From positions 1 to 64,000 of the forward strand of contig NZ_QJUI01000010.1 in NCBI RefSeq assembly GCF_004327285.1: a stretch of DNA of 64,000 bases, written 5' to 3'. This document shows, piece after piece, positions 9,701 to 17,429 of the stretch. Within the stretch, counting starts at the first letter, position 1. Each line of letters begins with the position of its first letter. The notes under the pieces are model-generated. The model saw only the letters and a program-made list of their open reading frames with translations, was not told the DNA's origin and did no database searches. The position numbers and the translations under genes are program-made. The stretch is from Phytopseudomonas daroniae. GTDB taxonomy: Bacteria > Pseudomonadota > Gammaproteobacteria > Pseudomonadales > Pseudomonadaceae.

Positions 9701-9755
9701 TCGCGCTCGGCACTGGCTACACTGGATACGCTTGATCAGGAACTCGCTCCCATGA
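6660..9755 (+). CDS. Beta-propeller (Reg_prop/Y_Y_Y) sensor histidine kinase
   Basis: A one-component-length sensor of 1031 residues from a TTG at 6660 with GGAG upstream; an ATG at 6747 would give 1002. A signal peptide (LCLLLFSAPAQA) leads into a long run of two-component propeller repeats of the type GYLWLGT / GALWLIE / GSLWIGTQKGLDRL, about residues 45-660, then a Y_Y_Y-like domain (LHFLYRLDGFD ... AGTYRFRVRAL), one membrane helix (LFILALALAVLVTLHLLY), HisKA_3 with RELHDTLLQG (His816) and an HATPase with VSDDGRGM and WGLKGMYERA. It therefore senses a periplasmic ligand and phosphorylates the regulator encoded next, whose ATG overlaps its stop. Linkage to the hydrolase operon suggests it senses that operon's substrate (inference). 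Confidence 0.88.
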   Translation: MLTTASNGHRTNLDASRQSHALQARLCLVMGLLCLLLFSAPAQADRSALEQQLEHRRWTLNDDSPSQIGALAKTHDGYLWLGTHDSLYRFDGFNFTSYRTPDGHNLGIVSSLLAGDAGLWVGLRNGGVRLIASQEEQPLAFDLARGVIYALAQTSDGRVWAAANDGLMRFDGKHWEHLTSDSGFLGKNAYSLFVDNGDRLWVADEQRLYYLEPGTQVLRDSGIHSNRTRQMAQAPDGALWLIERDRETLLRVETDKPQPQATRIAVGEVVNAMLFDLHGCLWLSTAGGGLMHVARPNDHDARGFTFSERFSSRDGLSSDVAWPLLEDDEGSLWIGTQKGLDRLRERPLQPAGFPANAHNLALAADDDGNLWAASSNLPVMRMDGDNLHYLSLQTPINAISKAPTGSVWLAGPEGIWRSAGDQLQKVSALPIEHDLDSSVRTLLVDREETLWLSLNRQGLYVLRQNQWQRLPAPTDKPSQQMPVSSALAPDGRRWFGYRDNLIVSHDDQGERHWGNTDGLDIGHVTAMAHLADHSWFGGQLGLARFDGRRFQTLPLTSNGLFDNIYAIIAVKGEHGEDLWLQSKGGVFQLPAEEIERALNDPRHYIRYRTYDLQGGLANDPQQVLALPTAVRTTQGRLWFVTRNGVLGLNPDRVEQNTPPPKVRIESMIVDGETIPLKTSPTLRANSQRLVIGYGALSLSAPEGLHFLYRLDGFDSDWHSAGRQRAAIYTGLPAGTYRFRVRALNQDGIPSEQDAELSFSIDQVFYRHPLFILALALAVLVTLHLLYRSNMQRTAERLRTRLEERHDERERIARELHDTLLQGVQGLVLHVQAAADSLPVEQPARRKLENALDRADQVIAEGRERVRNLRHAQDASADLPQTLREFEHLHEHPGTRYQVEIEGAPCALHPVVHDELCQLAREAVSNAFRHAMASAVRVQLDYNPRQFSLRVSDDGRGMLAEYLQGAAPVDHWGLKGMYERAAKIGGTLNINSAPGRGCQVQLTLAGPLAYRQPHPRARHWLHWIRLIRNSLP

Positions 9756-10393
9756 CAACCGCCAACCCCATCCGCGTCCTGGTCGCCGATGACCATCCGC
9801 TGCTACGCGAAGGCATCGCCGCAGTGCTCGCCGGGCAGGCGGACATCGACCTGGTCGGCGAAGCGGGCGATGGCCGGGAGGCGCTGGAATGCTTTCGCCG
9901 GCTGCGTCCGGACGTCACCCTGATGGATCTGCAGATGCCACGCATGAACGGCATCGAGAGCATCCTGGCGATTCGTGGCGAATGCCCGGATGCGCGCATC
10001 GCCATCCTCACCACCTACCGCGGCGACGTGCGCGCCCTGCACGCGATTCAGGCGGGCGCGCAGGCCTATCTGCTGAAAAGCAGCCTGCGCAAGGAACTGG
10101 TGGAGACCATCCGCACACTGGCCGCCGGCAAACGCCACATTCCCCCGGAAATCGCCGCCGATCTGGCCGAACATATCGGCCAGCAGTGCCTCAGCCCGCG
10201 CGAAGTGGAGGTATTGCAAGCCGTAGCCGTCGGTTACTCCAATCGCGATATCGCGCTGCAACTGCGCATCACCGAAGACACGGTCAAGGGCCATATGCGC
10301 GTGATCATGGACAAGCTCAGGGCCAACAATCGCACCCACGCCGTGGCCATCGCCGTGCAACGCGGGATCCTCGAAGTCGGAACCCCACTTTAG
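9752..10393 (+). CDS. NarL/FixJ-family response regulator
   Basis: 213 residues. The receiver domain (1-120) has the acidic pair Asp13/Asp14, the phospho-acceptor Asp59 in LMDLQMPRMNG and a Lys in AYLLKSSL. A LuxR-type HTH follows (LSPREVEVLQAVAVGYSNRDIA, then ITEDTVKGHMRVIMDKL). It is the cognate partner of the propeller kinase, with a four-base ATGA overlap giving translational coupling. It very probably controls transcription of this operon; no binding site is evident by eye. Confident on family and pairing; the regulon is inference. Confidence 0.93.
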   Translation: MTTANPIRVLVADDHPLLREGIAAVLAGQADIDLVGEAGDGREALECFRRLRPDVTLMDLQMPRMNGIESILAIRGECPDARIAILTTYRGDVRALHAIQAGAQAYLLKSSLRKELVETIRTLAAGKRHIPPEIAADLAEHIGQQCLSPREVEVLQAVAVGYSNRDIALQLRITEDTVKGHMRVIMDKLRANNRTHAVAIAVQRGILEVGTPL

Positions 10394-10480
10394 TGCTGTC
10401 ACCCATCCCCTCCTTGTGAGCTGTGCGCCGCCAGTGGCACCGCGCATGCTTTGCATCCAGTCAGACAAGGAGGCTTCCAG

Positions 10481-11062
10481 ATGGGCTCGCTCGGAGAATT
10501 TCGCGCAATCCCGCCCTGCCTGCATCAAGCCGGGCGAGACCCGCAGATGCTTGCACGGGTCGCCAAATTGCTCGGTGATGCCGCAACGGCGCTGCAGGAG
10601 GACACGCAAAGCGCTTACTTCTACCTCGACCAGGCCATGGAGCTGTTACGCCAGGCGAACAACTGCAGCGAGTGTGGTGCTCGCCATGCCGGAGGCGGTC
10701 TTACCCGCTGGCAGGCTCGCCGCCTGGATCAATACATCAGCCAGAAGCTCGCAGAGCCCATTCGCACCTGCGACCTGGCCGCCCAGCTCAGCCTGAGCAG
10801 CAGCCACTTTTCACATGTGTTCAAACAGAGCTTCGGCATCACGCCCCTGGCTTATGTCGCGCGCAAACGCATAGAGGCCGCCAGGGAGATGATGCTGGCT
10901 ACCGAGGCGCCACTGACGCATATCGCCCATGCCCACGGTTTCTGCGACCAGTCGCACTTCACCCGCACCTTTCGCCGCGAAACGGGGCTGAGCCCGCTAA
11001 TGTGGCGGCAGCGCTGCGCCCCGAGGACGCAGCCCGGCAATGACCATCAGGAAAGTATCTGA
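10481..11062 (+). CDS. AraC-family transcriptional regulator, short N-terminus
   Basis: 193 residues from the ATG at 10481, chosen because AAGGAGG lies seven bases upstream; an in-frame TTG at 10451 has no such site. Residues 85-183 form the double-HTH AraC domain (DLAAQLSLSSSHFSHVFKQSFG; HIAHAHGFCDQSHFTRTFRRETG). The first 80 residues are helical with the cysteine pair CSECG and do not match a cupin sensor. It follows the two-component genes by 87 bases on the same strand, and could be a further regulator of the operon. Its 3' end abuts the GST remnant on the other strand. Confidence 0.85.
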   Translation: MGSLGEFRAIPPCLHQAGRDPQMLARVAKLLGDAATALQEDTQSAYFYLDQAMELLRQANNCSECGARHAGGGLTRWQARRLDQYISQKLAEPIRTCDLAAQLSLSSSHFSHVFKQSFGITPLAYVARKRIEAAREMMLATEAPLTHIAHAHGFCDQSHFTRTFRRETGLSPLMWRQRCAPRTQPGNDHQESI

Positions 11063-11172
11063 TCAGCCCAGCATGGTCACATGGCCCGGATGACTGGCCA
11101 CGCGCTCGATCCAGGCGCGGATGGCGGGGGAAGGTTTGGCCGGTGGATGAAGGTAATAGATGGGTGGGACAT
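11063..11172 (-). pseudogene. C-terminal remnant of a glutathione S-transferase gene
   Basis: Reading the minus strand up to the stop at 11063-11065 gives about 35 residues ending SPAIRAWIERVASHPGHV then TMLG, which has the layout of the last helix of a bacterial glutathione S-transferase (RAWIER..HPG). No start, thioredoxin-fold domain or upstream coding is present, because the dctP terminator lies immediately upstream. It is read as the surviving end of a gene removed by deletion. The call rests on a short stretch only. Confidence 0.45.
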
Positions 11173-11177
11173 AGCCC

Positions 11178-11210
11178 AAAAAAAGGCCGCCTCCTGATGG
11201 AAGCGGCCTC
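11178..11210 (-). terminator. Rho-independent terminator of the itaconate operon
   Basis: On the minus strand the stem GGCCGC/GCGGCC is followed by a run of seven T. It lies 24 bases beyond the dctP stop and so closes the minus-strand operon running from ich to dctP. Confidence 0.85.
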
Positions 11211-11234
11211 CGATGCTGGCTAAACAACAATCGA

Positions 11235-12254
<1,020 letters not shown>

Positions 12255-12375
12255 TCATCTTGTTTTTGTTGATAGGTAGCTATTCGAGCTGCGTACTACT
12301 GTTTACAACGCGCGGCTCCCTCCGCGGAATTCACCATTGCGCATAGGCGCGTTCGGTATCTCCGAACGCAAGGCC

Positions 12376-13191
12376 TTAACCGGCACGCTCGACGATGCGC
12401 CTGGCACGGCCAACAACGGGCGCATCGACCATTTGCCCATCGACCACGAAAACACCGTCGCCGCCTTCGCCGGCCTGCAATACCCGACGCGCCCAGGCCA
12501 ACTCTTCAGCAGAAGGCGCCAGGGCCTGATGCACCACGGCGACCTGGCTGGGATGAATGCACAGTAGCCCGCCGAAGCCCATATCGCGGGCGTCACGGCT
12601 GGCGCGGTCGAGACCGGCCTGATCCTGGATGGCGGGAAATACGCTATCCAGCGGCGCGGCCAGATTGGCCAGACGGCTGTGCAGCAGAACTGCGTAACGG
12701 GCCTGATCGAGAATACGCTCGGCTGCCGCCGTGCCGCTGTTCAGTCCCAGGTCGAGCCCCAGATCCAGTCCCCCGAACGACAGCCGCTCGACACCTGCCG
12801 CAGCGGCAATGTCTGACAGGTGATGCAGGCCGCGGGCACTTTCGATGATCGGCCATATGGGCTTGCCGGCGTCTGCGACCCGCGCCACCTGGGCGGCGCT
12901 TTCCACCTTGGGCAGCAGTACGCCGACAACGCCGGCATGGCGCTGACACAAGGCGATATCTTCAGCGTGCCCGGCATGCTCGGGCGAATTGATGCGTACC
13001 AGCAGCCGAGCCTGGGGATGGCCGCCGAGAAAGGCATCCAGGTTGGCCCGGGCCTCGACCTTGAGGCTTTCCTGCACGGCGTCCTCGAGGTCGACGATGA
13101 CCGCGTCGGCACCGCTGGCCAGGGCCTTGGGAATACGCTCCGGCCGGGAGGCCGGGACGAACAGGGCGGAACGGACAATGGGTGTGCTCAT
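12376..13191 (-). CDS. ccl: (S)-citramalyl-CoA lyase (HpcH/HpaI/CitE family)
   Basis: 271 residues. CitE-like TIM barrel: LFVPASRPERIPKAL, VIVDLEDAV (metal and CoA site), VGVLLPKVES, IWPIIESARGL, LSFGGLDLGLDLG and the late CIHPSQVAVV. In the itaconate pathway this enzyme splits citramalyl-CoA into acetyl-CoA and pyruvate. The start at 13191 is taken because the longer frame's extra ten residues precede the conserved MSTPIVRSALF. Its position after the CoA-transferase in the ich-...-ict-ccl order known from P. aeruginosa (PA0878-PA0883) supports the specific call. 299 bases separate it from ict, occupied by repeats. Confidence 0.87.
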   Translation of the reverse strand: MSTPIVRSALFVPASRPERIPKALASGADAVIVDLEDAVQESLKVEARANLDAFLGGHPQARLLVRINSPEHAGHAEDIALCQRHAGVVGVLLPKVESAAQVARVADAGKPIWPIIESARGLHHLSDIAAAAGVERLSFGGLDLGLDLGLNSGTAAAERILDQARYAVLLHSRLANLAAPLDSVFPAIQDQAGLDRASRDARDMGFGGLLCIHPSQVAVVHQALAPSAEELAWARRVLQAGEGGDGVFVVDGQMVDAPVVGRARRIVERAG

Positions 13192-13280
13192 AAAGACTGC
13201 TTCCTGGCCCCATGGGGTCAATGGGAAATAGGGTTGAAACTGTTCACGATGTACGACTGCAGAAAGGCGAAGCGGCCATT

Positions 13281-13348
13281 CGTGGACGACGCTTTATCCG
13301 TCCACCGCTCTCGCAATGGTGGACAAAAAGAGCGTTGTCCACCCTACA
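13281..13348. repeat. Intergenic palindromic repeat, family A, between ict and ccl
   Basis: GTGGACGACGCTTTATC to GTCCACCCTAC matches the ends and the inner CAATGGTGGA of the copies at 113 and 27732, in shortened form. It lies in the 299-base gap between ict and ccl, inside the presumed itaconate transcript. Confidence 0.65.
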
Positions 13349-13375
13349 CCCTGGACTGTGGGAGGTGCTTTAGCT

Positions 13376-13427
13376 CGTAGGATGGGTGAAACCCATCAAT
13401 ATACCGATGGGTTTCACCCATCCTACG
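13376..13427. repeat. Perfect 22-bp inverted repeat with 8-base loop
   Basis: The left arm starts CGTAGGATGGGTGAAACC and the right arm ends GGTTTCACCCATCCTACG; the 22-base arms pair perfectly around AATATACC. Within each arm GATGGGT-GAA-ACCCATC is itself a palindrome. The outer CGTAGG...CCTACG ends resemble the repeat family A ends. In RNA it would make a long hairpin between ict and ccl coding parts. No T-run follows, so it is not a standard terminator. Confidence 0.85.
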
Positions 13428-13490
13428 TCCGTTCCCGGCCTTGCAATGGCCAACTCCAACTGTCCAGCCCGCAAAATCGTGGACAACGTG

Positions 13491-14693
13491 TCAGATCGCT
13501 CCGCTGGCTCTCAGGCCGGTGATCGCCGTACCGCTGTAGCCCAGCTCCGCCAACAACGCCTCGGTGTGCTCGCCCAATCCGGGTACGGCATCCATGCGTG
13601 GGCTGAAGGCGCTGTTGCTGCCTGGCGGCAGCAGTGCGGGCAGCGTGCCGGCCGGGCTGCCGACCTGGCGCCAGCGGTCGCGGGCCTTGAGCTGCGGATG
13701 AGCCCAGACACCAGCCATGTCATTGACGTGGGCGTTGGCGATCTGAGCCTGTTCGAGTCGCTCGATCACCTGCTCGGCGCTGAGCGCAGCGAAGGTTTCG
13801 ACGATGATCGCGCGCAGCGCCTCGCGGTTGGCCGAGCGCTTGAAGTTGGCCGAGAAACGCTCATCGGTCGCCAGCTCCGGCTGCAACAGCACCAGCTCGC
13901 AGAAGGCCTGCCATTCGCGCTCGTTCTGCAGGCCGAGCATCACCGTGCCGCCGTCACCGGCGGGAAACGGGCCGTAGGGGTAGATGGTCGAGTGAGCGGC
14001 CCCGGCACGCGGCGGCGGCGTGGCACCGTCGTACGCGTAATACAGGGGATAGCCCATCCACTCGACCAGGCTCTCGAGCATGCTCACGTCGATGCGGCTG
14101 CCCAGGCCGGTCTTGCCGCGCAGCAACAACGCCGAGAGGATGCTGCTGTAGGCGTACATGCCGGCGGCGATATCGGCGATGGAGCACCCGGCCTTGGCCA
14201 GTTGATCGTCGTCTGCTCCGCCGGTGACCGACAGGAAACCGCCCTCGCTCTGGATCAGCAGGTCGTAGGCCTTTTTCTTCTCGTAGCTGCCGCCTTCGCC
14301 GTAGCCGGAAATGTCGCAGACGATCAGCTTGGGAAAACGCTCGTGCAGCGCCTCGAACGACAAGCCCATGCGCGCCGCCGCCCCCGGTGCCAGGTTCTGT
14401 ACCAGCACGTCGGCCTTTTCCAGCAGGCTGTCGAGTACATCGCCGGCACCGTCCTGCTTGAGGTCGAGGGTCAGGCTTTCCTTGGAACGGTTGGTCCACA
14501 CGAAGTGCGAAGCCAGGCCATTGACCCGCTCGTCATAGCCGCGCGCGAAGTCGCCGCTACCGGGGCGCTCGACCTTGATCACCCGAGCGCCCATGTCGGC
14601 AAGCTGGCGGGTGCAGAACGGCGCCGCAATGGCGTGTTCCAGGCTGACCACGGTGATGCCATCGAGCGGACGGGGTTGTTGTGCGTTGTTCAT
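13491..14693 (-). CDS. ict: Itaconate CoA-transferase (CaiB/BaiF, class III)
   Basis: 400 residues, usual length for class III CoA-transferases. LDGITVVSLEHAIAAPFCTR and MGARVIKVERPGSGDFAR form the CoA-binding start; NRSKESLTLDLK, FEALHERFPKLIVCDISGYG and the catalytic-type Asp in KAYDLLIQSEGG are present. It transfers CoA from succinyl-CoA to itaconate as the first step of degradation in P. aeruginosa. The call from general CaiB to itaconate CoA-transferase rests on the neighbourhood. It is preceded by mmgE on the same strand with an 82-base gap that includes a family A repeat. Confidence 0.87.
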   Translation of the reverse strand: MNNAQQPRPLDGITVVSLEHAIAAPFCTRQLADMGARVIKVERPGSGDFARGYDERVNGLASHFVWTNRSKESLTLDLKQDGAGDVLDSLLEKADVLVQNLAPGAAARMGLSFEALHERFPKLIVCDISGYGEGGSYEKKKAYDLLIQSEGGFLSVTGGADDDQLAKAGCSIADIAAGMYAYSSILSALLLRGKTGLGSRIDVSMLESLVEWMGYPLYYAYDGATPPPRAGAAHSTIYPYGPFPAGDGGTVMLGLQNEREWQAFCELVLLQPELATDERFSANFKRSANREALRAIIVETFAALSAEQVIERLEQAQIANAHVNDMAGVWAHPQLKARDRWRQVGSPAGTLPALLPPGSNSAFSPRMDAVPGLGEHTEALLAELGYSGTAITGLRASGAI

Positions 14694-14708
14694 ATCCAGA
14701 TCCTTTCC

Positions 14709-14738
14709 GTAGGGTGGATCGCGCTTTATCGATCCACC
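14709..14738. repeat. Short family A repeat between the MmgE/PrpD gene and ict
   Basis: GTAGGGTGGATCGCG ... ATCGATCCACC: a short hairpin with the same GTAGGGTGGATC end as the other family A copies, sitting in the 82-base junction immediately upstream of ict. Confidence 0.6.
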
Positions 14739-14775
14739 GGAAAATGTCGGCGATGGCAGAAGTCCGCCCCTGCCG

Positions 14776-16125
14776 TCAGGCCAGGTTGCTCAGATCATCC
14801 GTCTCACGCAGGCGCCAGACCTTGGCGATCAGCTCACCCGCATCAAAGCTGCTGCGCTTGCCGGCGAATGCCAGCAGGCGACGGAATTTGTCTTCCAGTT
14901 CGACGCGGCTGAGCGTGTTGCCCGGATCGCCCTTGGGCTCGTCGATGGCGCCGTGCAAGGTGCGGCCATCGCGGGTGAGCACCTCGACCCGGCCCAGCCA
15001 GCGCGCCGGATAGGCGGCGTCCACCTCGGGATCGAGGCGCATGCTGACCTTGTCGCGGAACCTGGCGACGTCCTCATCGGTGAGCGACAGGTTCTCGAAT
15101 TCGGTGAGCTGCGCCTTGCCATGCACGGCGATCAGGCCAAGCACGGTGCCCATGGAGAACTTGGCCTGGTGCACGGTCTGCGGCACCACTACACGGCCGA
15201 GCACATCGATGGCACCCTGGTGCACATGGGTGATCACTTGTGCGATGTCGCCATGGCACAGACCCTCGCGCTGCATCAGATCCAGCAGCGCATCGGCGGC
15301 CGGATGAGTGTGGCGACAGGAGGCGTGGAACTTGAACGAGGTTTCCACCAGCGCCCAGCGGCTGCCGAGGCGATCCGACAGTTTGCTCGGGTCGGCATCG
15401 CTGGACATGCCCGCAGCCATGCCCTGCTCGCCCTCCAGAATGTTCTGCGCGCCGGTCAGGCCCTGCTCGGTGAAGTACGCGGCCAGCAGGCCATCGGCGG
15501 CGGCCTTGGCGGTGTGCAACTGCTTGGAATCGGCGGCGTCGCGCAGGAACTCCCAGAGCCCGGCGGCCTGGGTACCGGCGTTGCCGAGCAGGTGGACGAA
15601 CTGCTTCTGGTCGAAGTTCAGCAGCTTGCCCACCGCCACGGCTGCGGCCAGGGTGCCGACCGTGGCCGTGGTGTGGAAGATGCGGTAGTGGGAACGGCCA
15701 AGGAATTCACCGATGCGAATGCCCGCCTCGTAGCCGGCCACCGAAGCCAGTAACAGCTCACGGCCGGACTTGCCCAGATCCTGCGCTGCGGCCAGGGCCG
15801 CCGGGAATACCACGGTGGCCGGGTGCAGTACCGAGCTGTTGTGCAGGTCATCCTGCTCCACCAGATGGGAAGACGCGCCGTTGACCAGTGCCGCGAAGTA
15901 CGCCGAGGTGCCACGGCCATTGACCAGGATACGTGCCGGGCCATCGGCCGGGCCCATCTTCTGCGCATAGGCTTCGAACAGCGGAATCGGCCGTGCACCT
16001 TCGCTGGCCAGGGCCGAGCCGAGCCAGTCGAGAAACAGGTCTTCGGTGCGATCCAGAACCTGGGCTGGAATCTGCTCGTAATCAAGGTCGGCGAGGAAAC
16101 CCGCCAGGGCCTGGGTATGGCTCAT
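14776..16125 (-). CDS. MmgE/PrpD-family protein of the itaconate cluster
   Basis: 449 residues across the MmgE/PrpD fold: DLFLDWLGSALAS, NGRGTSAYFAALVNGASSH, EQDDLHNSSVLHPATVV, AGYEAGIRIGEFLG, FKFHASCRHTHPAADALLDL and LDPEVDAAYPARWLG. The family contains 2-methylcitrate dehydratase and the vertebrate cis-aconitate decarboxylase that makes itaconate (family knowledge). Its homologue is part of the P. aeruginosa itaconate locus, where its exact role is not something I can state with confidence. Plausible functions are interconversion of an itaconate isomer or entry of a related C5/C6 acid. It starts ten bases after the acyl-CoA dehydrogenase stop, a tight operon junction. Confidence 0.82.
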   Translation of the reverse strand: MSHTQALAGFLADLDYEQIPAQVLDRTEDLFLDWLGSALASEGARPIPLFEAYAQKMGPADGPARILVNGRGTSAYFAALVNGASSHLVEQDDLHNSSVLHPATVVFPAALAAAQDLGKSGRELLLASVAGYEAGIRIGEFLGRSHYRIFHTTATVGTLAAAVAVGKLLNFDQKQFVHLLGNAGTQAAGLWEFLRDAADSKQLHTAKAAADGLLAAYFTEQGLTGAQNILEGEQGMAAGMSSDADPSKLSDRLGSRWALVETSFKFHASCRHTHPAADALLDLMQREGLCHGDIAQVITHVHQGAIDVLGRVVVPQTVHQAKFSMGTVLGLIAVHGKAQLTEFENLSLTDEDVARFRDKVSMRLDPEVDAAYPARWLGRVEVLTRDGRTLHGAIDEPKGDPGNTLSRVELEDKFRRLLAFAGKRSSFDAGELIAKVWRLRETDDLSNLA

Positions 16126-16135
16126 TTCGGACTCC

Positions 16136-17299
16136 TCAGAAGCTGCGTGGCAGTTCGAGCAGGTGCTCGGCCACGTAAGACATGATCAGGTTGGTGGAGA
16201 TCGGCGCCACCTGGTACAGGCGGGTCTCGCGGAACTTGCGCTCGACGTCGTATTCATTGGCGAAGCCAAAGCCGCCGTGGGTCTGCAGGCAGGCGTTGGC
16301 CGCGGCCCAGGAGGCTTCCGCCGCCAGGTATTTGGCCATGTTGGCGCTGGCCCCGGCGTTCTCGCCACGGTCATACTGCTCGCAGGCGCGCCAGCGCATC
16401 AGGTCGGCGGCCTCGACCTCGATATGCGCCTTGGCGATAGGGAACTGCACGCCCTGGTTCTGGCCGATAGGGCGACCGAACACTTCGCGGTCGCGGGCAT
16501 AGGCGCTGGCTTTCTCGATGAACCAGCGGCCATCGCCGATGCACTCGGCGGCGATCAGGGTACGCTCGGCATTCAGGCCGTCGAGGATGTAGCGAAAGCC
16601 CTTGCCCTCTTCGCCGATCAGGCTGCTGGCAGGAATTTCCAGGTTGTCGAAGAACAGCTCGTTGGTCTCGTGGTTGACCATGTTGGCGATCGGCTGCACG
16701 GTCAGGCCGTTGCCGATGGCCTGGCGCAGGTCGACCAGGAAGATCGACATGCCGTCGACCTTCTTCGTCACCTCGGCCAGCGGCGTGGTGCGCGCCAGCA
16801 GGATCATCAGGTCGGAATGCTGGACGCGCGAGATCCACACCTTCTGCCCGTTGACCACGTACTTGTCGCCCTGGCGCACCGCCGTGGTCTTGATCCTGGT
16901 GGTATCGGTGCCGGTGGTCGGCTCGGTGACCGCCATCGACTGCAGGCGCAGCTCGCCGCTGGCCAGCTTCGGCAGGTAGTAGCTTTTCTGCTCATCGCTG
17001 CCGTTACGCAGCAGGGTGAACATGTTGTACATCTGCCCGTGGATGGTGCCGGAGTTGCCGCCGCAGCGGTTCACTTCCTCGAGGATCACCGAGGCTTCGG
17101 CCAGGCCCAGGCCGGAACCGCCGTACTCTTCCGGGATCATCGCAGAGAGCCAGCCGGCTTCGGTCAGCGCCTTGACGAAGGCTTCCGGAAAGCCTTTTTC
17201 CTCGTCGATCTTGCGCCAGTATTCGGCGGGGAATTCGGCGCACAGGCCACGCACGCCTTCGCGGATGAAATTCAGTTCTTCGCTCTGTTCCGGGGTCAT
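16136..17299 (-). CDS. Acyl-CoA dehydrogenase of the itaconate cluster
   Basis: 387 residues. FAD-dependent acyl-CoA dehydrogenase pattern: IPEEYGGSGLGL, the N-terminal MAVTEPTTGTDT, VNGQKVWISRVQHSD, HETNELFFDNLEIP, GLNAERTLIAAE, FGRPIGQNQGVQFPIA and QTHGGFGFANEYDVERKFRETR, the last carrying the likely catalytic Glu/Arg segment. Start at 17299 is chosen because GAGGAAA precedes it and the 50-residue longer frame reads through repeat sequence. Oxidation of a branched C5-CoA such as methylsuccinyl-CoA to feed the itaconyl-CoA pathway would fit; this is inference from neighbourhood. Confidence 0.87.
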   Translation of the reverse strand: MTPEQSEELNFIREGVRGLCAEFPAEYWRKIDEEKGFPEAFVKALTEAGWLSAMIPEEYGGSGLGLAEASVILEEVNRCGGNSGTIHGQMYNMFTLLRNGSDEQKSYYLPKLASGELRLQSMAVTEPTTGTDTTRIKTTAVRQGDKYVVNGQKVWISRVQHSDLMILLARTTPLAEVTKKVDGMSIFLVDLRQAIGNGLTVQPIANMVNHETNELFFDNLEIPASSLIGEEGKGFRYILDGLNAERTLIAAECIGDGRWFIEKASAYARDREVFGRPIGQNQGVQFPIAKAHIEVEAADLMRWRACEQYDRGENAGASANMAKYLAAEASWAAANACLQTHGGFGFANEYDVERKFRETRLYQVAPISTNLIMSYVAEHLLELPRSF

Positions 17300-17333
17300 C
17301 TTGATTTCCTCGATTGTTCTTGTTGCTTCAGCC

Positions 17334-17420
17334 GTAGGGTGGATCGGGGCGTGTAGCTGTCGCTTTTTACATCCACCAAAACGCCACCTGGTGGATCGGT
17401 AGAGCGTGATCCACCCTACT
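17334..17420. repeat. Family A repeat between ich and the acyl-CoA dehydrogenase gene
   Basis: GTAGGGTGGATCGGGGCG at the left and GTGATCCACCCTACTC at the right are inverted copies; an inner CACCTGGTGG is present. It fills most of the 130-base junction between two genes of the itaconate operon. Confidence 0.7.
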
Positions 17421-17429
17421 CGGCATCGG

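Noticed and set aside
13386..14912. 508-residue plus-strand frame opposite ict
   Set aside because: Antisense to the conserved CoA-transferase; composition typical of an antisense frame.
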